The notes beneath the pieces were generated by a model. It searched no databases, was not told the DNA's origin, and saw only the letters and a list, made by a program, of their open reading frames with translations. This document shows, piece by piece, positions 15,642-20,273 of a stretch of 20,273 nt of DNA. Made by a program: the position numbers and the translations under genes. This stretch comes from an uncultured Blautia sp. (GTDB lineage: Bacteria; Bacillota; Clostridia; Lachnospirales; Lachnospiraceae): assembly GCA_902476765.1 (NCBI GenBank), contig CABSEJ010000043.1:1-20273 (forward strand), in the 5' to 3' direction. Numbering within the stretch: the stretch's first letter is position 1; every line of letters starts with the position of its first letter.

Positions 15642-15698
15642 TTGACTTATTATACAATCCGGGATAAAGTATAGTCAACGATTAAATAATCATTTAAT
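15642..15698. promoter_or_regulatory. Overlapping divergent promoters and metal-repressor operator candidate
   Basis: Plus strand: TTGACT at 15642-15647, 17-bp spacer, TAAAGT at 15665-15670, firing toward the HMA and ATPase genes. Minus strand: TTGACT as the complement of AGTCAA at 15673-15678, 18-bp spacer, TATAAT as the complement of ATTATA at 15649-15654, firing toward arsR. The two promoters occupy the same 37 bp. Right beside them is a perfect inverted repeat, ATTAAAT (15681-15687), AATC, ATTTAAT (15692-15698). It resembles the AT-rich palindromes bound by ArsR/SmtB repressors. A repressor there would cover the plus-strand start site and abut the minus-strand -35 box. Confidence 0.72.
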
Positions 15699-15752
15699 TA
15701 AAAAGAAAAGCCCATGATAAAAAGAAACATGGAGCCGGAGAGGAGTTTTGTT

Positions 15753-15971
15753 ATGAAGAAAACATATAAAATTGAAGTGGACTGTGCAAACTGTGCGAAC
15801 AAAATGGAGGAGGCTGCAAACAAGACAGCAGGAGTAAAGCAGGCTACAGTGAATTTTATGACACTGAAAATGCAGGTGGAATTTGAAGAGGGCCAGGACC
15901 CTAAAGCCGTTATGAAAGAAGTGCTCAAAAACTGTAAAAAGGTTGAGGACGACTGTGAGATTTTCTTATAG
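15753..15971 (+). CDS. Free-standing heavy-metal-associated (HMA) domain protein
   Basis: A 72-residue protein that is essentially one HMA (ferredoxin-like) metal-binding domain. It starts KKTYKIEVDCANCANKMEEA, and the CxxC pair is C11/C14, which would hold a soft metal ion such as Zn, Cd, Pb or Cu. A further CKKVEDDCEIF near the C terminus adds two cysteines. I chose the ATG at 15753, preceded by GAGAGGAG at 15738-15745, over the in-frame ATG at 15714. It lies 15 bases before the P-type ATPase, which lacks an HMA domain, so it most likely serves that pump as a metal chaperone or regulatory domain in trans. Confidence 0.88.
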   Translation: MKKTYKIEVDCANCANKMEEAANKTAGVKQATVNFMTLKMQVEFEEGQDPKAVMKEVLKNCKKVEDDCEIFL

Positions 15972-15986
15972 AGAGAAGGTTTCCCC

Positions 15987-17870
15987 ATGAATAAAAAACA
16001 GAAAAAAATGCTTGTAAGAATTCTTGTATCCGGGGTTTTAATGGTGATACTTCATTTCCTTCCCATCCAGGGATTGATAAGATTTCTGCTGTATATGATA
16101 CCGTATCTGATTATTGGCTATGATATTTTGCGGAAAGCTTTTAAAGGAATTCTCAACCGGCAGCCTTTTGATGAATGTCTGTTAATGACCATTGCCACTC
16201 TGGGAGCTATTGTCATTGCGGTTTTTGACAGCGGAGACTATACGGAAGCCATTGCGGTTATGCTTTTTTACCAGGTAGGCGAGTGGTTCCAGAGTTATGC
16301 GGTAGGCAAAAGCCGGAGAAATATCAGTGAGCTGATGGACATCCGCCCGGATTATGCCAATGTGGAACAGGATGGGAAGCTGGTACAGGTTGAACCGGAC
16401 GAGGTGGAAATCGGAACGGTAATCGTGGTGCAGCCGGGAGAAAAAGTTCCCATTGACGGAATCATCCTGGAGGGAACTTCTACCCTGAATACCAGCGCTC
16501 TTACGGGAGAAAGCCTTCCCAGAGAGGCAAAGGCAGGAGACGAGATTATCAGCGGCTGTATCAATATGAGCGGCCTGCTGAAAATTCAGACCACCCGGGA
16601 ATTCGGAGAATCTACGGTTTCCAAGATTCTGGATTTGGTAGAAAATGCCAGCTCCAGAAAATCGAAACCAGAGGATTTTATCACGAAGTTTGCCAGAGTT
16701 TACACCCCGGCAGTAGTGTACAGCGCCATTGCCCTGGCCTTGCTGCCTCCTCTGGTGCGTATGGGAATTATGGGACTGGCGGCAGACTGGGGAACCTGGA
16801 TTTACCGGGCCCTGACCTTCCTGGTTATCAGCTGCCCCTGTGCTTTGGTTATCAGTATTCCTCTCAGCTTCTTTGCAGGTATCGGAGGAGCCAGCAAGGA
16901 AGGAGTTCTGGTAAAGGGCTCTAATTATCTGGAAGCTCTGTCCAGGACCAAGACCATTGTCTTTGACAAGACAGGTACCCTGACCCAGGGTGTCTTTCAG
17001 GTAAGCGGAATTCATCACAGCCAGATGGAGGAGGAGAAGCTGCTGGAATATGCGGCTCTTGCAGAAAGTGCTTCCCCTCATCCCATCAGTAAAAGTCTCC
17101 AGAAGGCTTACGGAAAGGAATTGGACCGAAGCCGGGTAACAGACATTCAGGAAATCAGCGGCCAGGGAGTCACAGCCAAAGTAGACGGCACAGAGGTGGC
17201 CGCAGGAAATATAAAGCTGATGGAGAGGCTGGGAATTCCTTATGAGGACTGCCATCAGGTAGGAACCATTATCCATATGGCCGTGAACGGTGCTTATGCA
17301 GGACATATTCTTATCTCTGATGTAGAGAAACCAAAGGCCAAAGAAGCAGTGACGGCCCTGAAGAAAGCAGGAATCCAGAAGACCGTCATGCTGACAGGAG
17401 ACAGCAAGAAAGTGGCTGCCCAGGTAGCGGAACGGCTGGGAATTGATGAAGTTTACAGCGAATTGCTTCCACAGGGTAAGGTGGAGAAAATGGAGGAACT
17501 GCTGGCTCACAGGCAGGAAAACGATGTGATTGCCTTTGTGGGCGATGGCATCAACGATGCCCCGGTGCTTTCCAGAGCGGATATTGGTATTGCCATGGGA
17601 GCTATGGGCTCTGATGCAGCCATTGAGGCTGCAGACGTGGTCCTTATGGACGACGAGCCTCTGAAAATTGCCAAAGCCATTAGGATTTCCCGAAAATGCC
17701 TTGGCATTGTTTATGAGAATATCTGGTTTGCTATTGGAATCAAGGTTATCTGCCTTATACTGGGAGCCCTGGGAATTGCCAATATGTGGGCCGCTATCTT
17801 TGCAGATGTAGGGGTTATGATACTGGCAGTGCTGAACGCCATTCGGGCCTTGTTTGTAAAGAAATTGTAA
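15987..17870 (+). CDS. cadA: Heavy-metal-translocating P1B-type ATPase (Zn/Cd/Pb class)
   Basis: Membrane pump of 627 residues that exports divalent metal using ATP. The actuator motif is TGES (T173-S176), the membrane metal site is CPC (C283, C285) in SCPCALVISIPL, the phosphorylated Asp is D327 in DKTGT, the HP motif of P1B ATPases is at H365 and the hinge is GDGINDAP (D520). In the last helices K586 and D607 (FADVG) match the P1B-2 Zn/Cd/Pb class rather than copper pumps. The protein starts with transmembrane helices at about residue 9 and has no N-terminal HMA domain, which is supplied by the preceding small gene. Expression is probably repressed by the divergent ArsR protein until metal is in excess. 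Confidence 0.93.
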   Translation: MNKKQKKMLVRILVSGVLMVILHFLPIQGLIRFLLYMIPYLIIGYDILRKAFKGILNRQPFDECLLMTIATLGAIVIAVFDSGDYTEAIAVMLFYQVGEWFQSYAVGKSRRNISELMDIRPDYANVEQDGKLVQVEPDEVEIGTVIVVQPGEKVPIDGIILEGTSTLNTSALTGESLPREAKAGDEIISGCINMSGLLKIQTTREFGESTVSKILDLVENASSRKSKPEDFITKFARVYTPAVVYSAIALALLPPLVRMGIMGLAADWGTWIYRALTFLVISCPCALVISIPLSFFAGIGGASKEGVLVKGSNYLEALSRTKTIVFDKTGTLTQGVFQVSGIHHSQMEEEKLLEYAALAESASPHPISKSLQKAYGKELDRSRVTDIQEISGQGVTAKVDGTEVAAGNIKLMERLGIPYEDCHQVGTIIHMAVNGAYAGHILISDVEKPKAKEAVTALKKAGIQKTVMLTGDSKKVAAQVAERLGIDEVYSELLPQGKVEKMEELLAHRQENDVIAFVGDGINDAPVLSRADIGIAMGAMGSDAAIEAADVVLMDDEPLKIAKAIRISRKCLGIVYENIWFAIGIKVICLILGALGIANMWAAIFADVGVMILAVLNAIRALFVKKL

Positions 17871-17885
17871 TCCTTAAAGGATAAA

Positions 17886-17937
17886 AAATACCCTCAGTGT
17901 GCGAGAGAGATTTGGGTTTTGCACACTGGGGGTATTT
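17886..17937. terminator. Bidirectional intrinsic terminator between the metal ATPase and MATE genes
   Basis: A 17-bp stem pairs 17886-17902 with 17921-17937 with a single G-U mismatch (ATACCCTCAGTGTGC against GCACACTGGGGGTAT) around an 18-base loop. Read on the minus strand, the stem runs into TTTTTTAT, a good U-run for ending MATE transcripts; the MATE stop codon is five bases away. Read on the plus strand it follows the ATPase gene by 15 bases with a weaker TATTTATAG tail. It serves both converging genes. Confidence 0.88.
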
Positions 17938-17942
17938 ATAGT

Positions 17943-19277
17943 TTATTCTGTTCCCTTTACCGGCAATTGTCGGGTGTACCTGCTCATAGCAGCTATGGCA
18001 AAAACTGCGACCAGCAATTCTGTCAACGGCATGGTGAACCAGAGACAATCAGCCTGGATAAGAGGCAGAATGGTAATCAGGATACCGCTGATAATAAGTC
18101 CTCTGGACACGGAAACAAGGAAGGAGGCCCGGGGCTTCATCAGCGCCTGAAAATAATAGGTGGAGAAAATATTCAAGGGCAGCAGCAGAAAGGACAGTCC
18201 GTAACAGCGGATGATTGCCGGGGCTATATGTAAAATTTCTGTTGTTGGAGTCATGAATATTTTCACAAACACATTGGGTATTAAAAGAGACAGCAGTGTC
18301 CATAAAATACTGAAAAAGCCGGCGGAATAAAGGGCGTATCTAAGAGTCTTCCGTATTCTTTGCCCTGCTTTGGCGCCGTAATTTACAGACAAAATAGGCT
18401 GCGCAGCCTGTCCGACACTGTAGGCGCAGCACTGAACAAAGGTACTGATATTGACAATAATTCCGTATACAGAAAGAGCATTGGTGCCTAAATATTTCAT
18501 AATCTGCCGGTTAAACAGGATAGTTAAAATTCCCATGGCAATATCTATAAAAAAGGTGGAAAAGCCGGTGACAGTTATTTTCTTTAACTTGCTGAAAAAA
18601 TTCTCTGGTCTTACAAAAACCAGGGAGTTTTTCTTTGAGAAAAAATGGGTCAGCATAACAACAAGAGAAATAACAGCACCTATGGCTGTAGCCAATCCTG
18701 CTCCGAAGATTCCCATATCAAAAACAAAAACAAATATATAATCCCCAAAAATATTAAAGATACCTCCGGACAAGGTTCCCAGAGTAGCTAAAGTGGGATT
18801 GTTGTCATTTCGCAGAAAAGCGGCCAACATCTGAGTGAATAAAAAGCAAGGCAGCACAAACTTGATAGGTATCATATAGGCTTTGGCTAAAGGCAGAAGA
18901 TTTCCCTCTGCACCGAAAAATGTCAGCAGTTCACTGTCAAAAAATACAATGACAGCCCATGAAACAGCGGCAAGGATGAAAGAACCTATAACAGCCGTGG
19001 AAAAATACTGATATTCCCGTTGACTGCTGCTTTCTGCCTGACCCTTTATAAGACCGTAAATCACAGAGCCTCCAATGCCCATAAGAAGGCCCAGGCTGTA
19101 AATAATATTCCAGATAGGGGCCACAACAGCTAAAGCTGCCGTGCCCTCCGGCCCCTGATATTGCCCTACCATAGCCATATCTACAATAGAATAAACAGAA
19201 GTAATCAAAGCACTTCCGAAGGCTGCAGCCAGATACTTAAAATACAGGGAGCGAATGTTTCCCTTTAAAAAATCCAT
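17943..19277 (-). CDS. MATE family multidrug/sodium efflux transporter
   Basis: Integral membrane protein of 444 residues with the 12-helix pattern of MATE (NorM/DinF-like) antiporters, which expel drugs or metabolites in exchange for Na+ or H+. The N terminus LKGNIRSLYFKYLAAAFGSA and the SVYSIVDMAMVGQYQGPEGTAALAV segment are characteristic. The second half repeats the pattern (SVYGIIVNISTFVQCCAYSVGQAAQPILSVNYGAKAG). A very strong AAGGAGGAG site precedes the ATG at 19277. The gene has a consensus-like promoter ~180 bases upstream and an intrinsic terminator inside its leader. The substrate cannot be deduced. Confidence 0.92.
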   Translation of the reverse strand: MDFLKGNIRSLYFKYLAAAFGSALITSVYSIVDMAMVGQYQGPEGTAALAVVAPIWNIIYSLGLLMGIGGSVIYGLIKGQAESSSQREYQYFSTAVIGSFILAAVSWAVIVFFDSELLTFFGAEGNLLPLAKAYMIPIKFVLPCFLFTQMLAAFLRNDNNPTLATLGTLSGGIFNIFGDYIFVFVFDMGIFGAGLATAIGAVISLVVMLTHFFSKKNSLVFVRPENFFSKLKKITVTGFSTFFIDIAMGILTILFNRQIMKYLGTNALSVYGIIVNISTFVQCCAYSVGQAAQPILSVNYGAKAGQRIRKTLRYALYSAGFFSILWTLLSLLIPNVFVKIFMTPTTEILHIAPAIIRCYGLSFLLLPLNIFSTYYFQALMKPRASFLVSVSRGLIISGILITILPLIQADCLWFTMPLTELLVAVFAIAAMSRYTRQLPVKGTE

Positions 19278-19365
19278 AAATTCTCCTCCTTTTCATATTG
19301 CAAATTTTGTTAGAAAATTTTTTAAACAGGGTAAAGCAGATATTGCTTCAATGCTGTCCGAATTC

Positions 19366-19419
19366 AAAAAAAGAGCTGAATAAAGGATAGATATTTCAAT
19401 CTATCGCCTTATCCAGCTC
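19366..19419 (-). terminator. Intrinsic terminator in the leader of the MATE gene (attenuator candidate)
   Basis: Read on the minus strand, the arm at 19419-19399 (GAGCTGGATAAGGCGATAGAT) pairs with the arm at 19392-19373 with minor mismatches. It closes with GAGCTG/CAGCTC and is followed at once by seven U (19372-19366). This is a textbook intrinsic terminator, yet it sits between the predicted promoter (19460-19487) and the MATE start (19277), about 90 bases before the start codon. Most transcripts should stop here unless the hairpin is prevented. Confidence 0.75.
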
Positions 19420-19424
19420 ATCAT
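19401..19424 (-). CDS. Possible 7-codon leader peptide MMSWIRR
   Basis: Within the MATE leader a short frame ATG-ATG-AGC-TGG-ATA-AGG-CGA-TAG lies across the left arm of the terminator hairpin, so a ribosome translating or stalled on it would block that arm. The nearest GGAGGG (19448-19443) is 19 bases from the ATG, longer than usual, though an AGTCATT/AATGA stem could shorten it. The idea rests on position only. Confidence 0.3.
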   Translation of the reverse strand: MMSWIRR

Positions 19425-19459
19425 TTCTCTTTGAATGACTTGCCCTCCGAGCAATGCTT

Positions 19460-19487
19460 ATTATAGCAGAGATATAGGCAAAGTCAA
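19460..19487 (-). promoter_or_regulatory. Sigma-A type promoter of the MATE gene
   Basis: On the minus strand TTGACT (19487-19482) and TATAAT (19465-19460) are separated by 16 bp. The predicted start is near 19453, giving a leader of about 175 bases before the MATE ATG. The leader's first hairpin candidate is TTGC/GCAA around CGGAGG. Confidence 0.75.
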
Positions 19488-19569
19488 GCAGTTTCTCCCC
19501 CACTATTTCAAAAGCAAGTCTCCTATAGTATAATATTTTAAGTATACAAGAAGCCAAAGGAGCAGTAAA

Positions 19570-19795
19570 ATTTTGAAAAAGAATCCCGCTTTGCAGGATT
19601 CTCCGCCTGGGTTGGGTCGCTTTAGCGACATAACTCCCCTCCGCCGCAGTGCATTCCTGCCTGGCGGGCTTTTTGCGGCAGGTCTACGTTCCACTTCGGT
19701 CAGTGCTAAGCGTGTGCCACCGGCATACAGCACCGCCAAACGAACATGCAAGCATGCCCACTTGGCTCGTTGCTGGCAGGAATAAAACTGCCAGA
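19570..19795. repeat. GC-rich hairpin-rich intergenic element, probable dispersed repeat
   Basis: This ~225-base block is markedly richer in GC than the AT-rich DNA on both sides (19501-19565 and 19796-19950). It carries a string of small palindromes: AATCC/GGATT near its left end, GTCGC/GCGAC around TTTA, CATGC-AA-GCATG at 19745-19756, and CTGGCAG/CTGCCAG at 19773-19794. Frames are open through it on both strands, but neither product looks like a protein with a fold. From memory, its plus-strand translation resembles short hypothetical proteins ending in KHAHLARCWQE in Lachnospiraceae genomes, which would fit a multicopy non-coding element; I cannot verify this here. The rest of the 19488-19963 gap is AT-rich with no gene that I can support. 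Confidence 0.5.
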
Positions 19796-19880
19796 AAGAA
19801 TGAAAAATATTGTAATAGTATATAGTAAAAATAAATAAAAATACTAATGAAAAATTGTGGAAAGTCACATAAATGCCGAA

Positions 19881-19900
19881 AAAAGGACTGGAGTCCTTTT
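19881..19900. other. Small perfect hairpin upstream of the uridine phosphorylase gene
   Basis: AAAAGGAC (19881-19888) and GTCCTTTT (19893-19900) form a perfect 8-bp stem with a TGGA loop, 63 bases before the phosphorylase start. The right arm ends in four T only, so it is at best a weak terminator; it could instead be a leader structure or an operator. Confidence 0.4.
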
Positions 19901-19963
19901 GAAGAATAGAAACTACAGGTAAGATGTACATATGACAAAAACGAATAGAAAGAGGGTATGGTA

Positions 19964-20273
19964 ATGAATTACTCAGAAGATGCGAATAAGCAATATCACA
20001 TTCAGGTTGGAAAGGGAGATGTGGGACGGTATGTGATTCTCCCGGGTGACCCCAAGCGCTGTGCGAAGATTGCCAAGTATTTTGATGAACCCGTTTTGGT
20101 GGCAGACAACAGAGAGTATGTGACATACACCGGGTATCTGGACGGAGTAAAGGTGAGCGTGACTTCTACAGGAATCGGCGGACCCTCTGCATCCATTGCA
20201 ATGGAGGAGTTAGTGATGTCCGGAGCAGATACTTTTATCCGCATCGGCACCTGCGGTGGAATGCAGCTGGAAG
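19964..20273 (+). CDS. udp: Nucleoside phosphorylase, uridine phosphorylase type (N-terminal part)
   Basis: The gene runs off the right edge; 103 codons are visible. The translation follows E. coli Udp: VILPGDPKRCAKIAKYFDEP (phosphate-binding GDP loop), NREYVTYTGYLDG, STGIGGPSASIAMEEL and FIRIGTCGGMQ. Such enzymes split uridine with phosphate into uracil and ribose 1-phosphate for pyrimidine salvage. The TGIGGPS and RIGT segments contribute to phosphate and ribose binding in Udp. The substrate-specific part lies outside the window, so a related purine or broad-specificity phosphorylase is not excluded. I start at 19964, seven bases after AGAGGG (19951-19956); the ATG at 19958 is too close to that site. 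Confidence 0.85.
   Translation, partial: MNYSEDANKQYHIQVGKGDVGRYVILPGDPKRCAKIAKYFDEPVLVADNREYVTYTGYLDGVKVSVTSTGIGGPSASIAMEELVMSGADTFIRIGTCGGMQLE

Noticed and set aside
15424..15678. 84-codon minus-strand frame overlapping the arsR leader and promoter
   Set aside because: It would start upstream of the predicted arsR transcription start and overlaps arsR in another frame; composition is not protein-like.
16182..17510. 442-codon minus-strand frame opposite the metal ATPase
   Set aside because: Antisense shadow of a P-type ATPase whose motifs are all intact on the plus strand.
19373..19419. T-box, purine or other known riboswitch before the MATE gene
   Set aside because: None of the conserved motifs of T-box, purine, THF, PreQ1 or guanidine riboswitches could be found, and the transcript before the hairpin is only about 35 bases long.
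19528..19547. Operator palindrome GTATAATATTTTAAGTATAC upstream of the MATE promoter
   Set aside because: Only the outer five bases on each side are symmetric in a very AT-rich stretch, which is easily chance.
19573..19785. Plus-strand 70-codon frame in the GC-rich block
   Set aside because: No ribosome binding site and no fold-like sequence, and the frame follows the palindromic element; treated as part of a probable non-coding repeat.
19503..20126. Minus-strand open frame of 207 codons across the intergenic element and the uridine phosphorylase start
   Set aside because: It is antisense to a clear nucleoside phosphorylase and crosses the hairpin-rich element; the translation shows no domain and has a composition unlike the real genes.
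1..20273. CRISPR array, prophage, transposon, toxin-antitoxin or restriction module
   Set aside because: No spaced direct repeats, integrase, transposase, phage structural gene or defence gene was seen on either strand.

Overview
The window looks like chromosome from a Gram-positive member of the Clostridia, most likely a Lachnospiraceae species of the Blautia/Dorea/Ruminococcus kind. This is inferred from moderate GC, AGGAGG-type ribosome binding sites, tightly packed ATGA-overlapping genes, a RecU-type Holliday junction resolvase, a clostridial-style RsmF, and protein sequences that read as lachnospiral. No prophage, insertion sequence, CRISPR array, tRNA or rRNA is visible.

Region 1 (1-8842, all + strand) is a long housekeeping run. 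It holds the tail of a small RelA/SpoT-domain protein, an RsmF-type rRNA m5C methyltransferase, an RsuA-family pseudouridine synthase, a HAD hydrolase, a YgiQ radical SAM protein, a short-chain dehydrogenase, an unrecognised two-helix membrane protein, an RluA-family pseudouridine synthase, signal peptidase I and RecU. Most junctions overlap by 1-32 bases or are under 15 bases apart, so much of it is probably one transcript. Three of the ten genes modify rRNA or other RNA.

Region 2 (8901-14069, + strand) is a response regulator, a sensor kinase with almost no extracellular part, and an ABC transporter made of a MacB-type ATPase and a 944-residue permease with two large external domains. The ABC pair has its own promoter. 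Two perfect TTGTTAGA direct repeats, 11 bp apart, overlap its -35 region and are a likely site for the adjacent regulator. The ATPase has Asn where the Walker A motif should have Ser/Thr.

Region 3 (14066-17870) is a heavy-metal module. An ArsR/SmtB repressor and an AraC-type regulator lie on the minus strand, divergent from a free-standing HMA metal-binding protein and a Zn/Cd/Pb-type P1B ATPase that lacks its own HMA domain. The two transcription units have opposed promoters sharing one 37-bp segment, next to an ATTAAAT-N4-ATTTAAT operator candidate. The AraC gene and the ABC permease converge with overlapping stop codons and no terminator between them.

Region 4 (17886-20273) has a bidirectional terminator, a minus-strand MATE efflux gene with a clear promoter and an intrinsic terminator inside its own leader (an attenuation candidate), a GC-rich, hairpin-rich intergenic element that looks like a dispersed repeat, and the start of a uridine phosphorylase-type gene that runs off the window.

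The window holds no obviously new multi-gene system. The most worthwhile leads are the regulatory DNA and RNA (the MATE leader, the TTGTTAGA box, the shared divergent promoter), the altered P-loop and the structured repeat.
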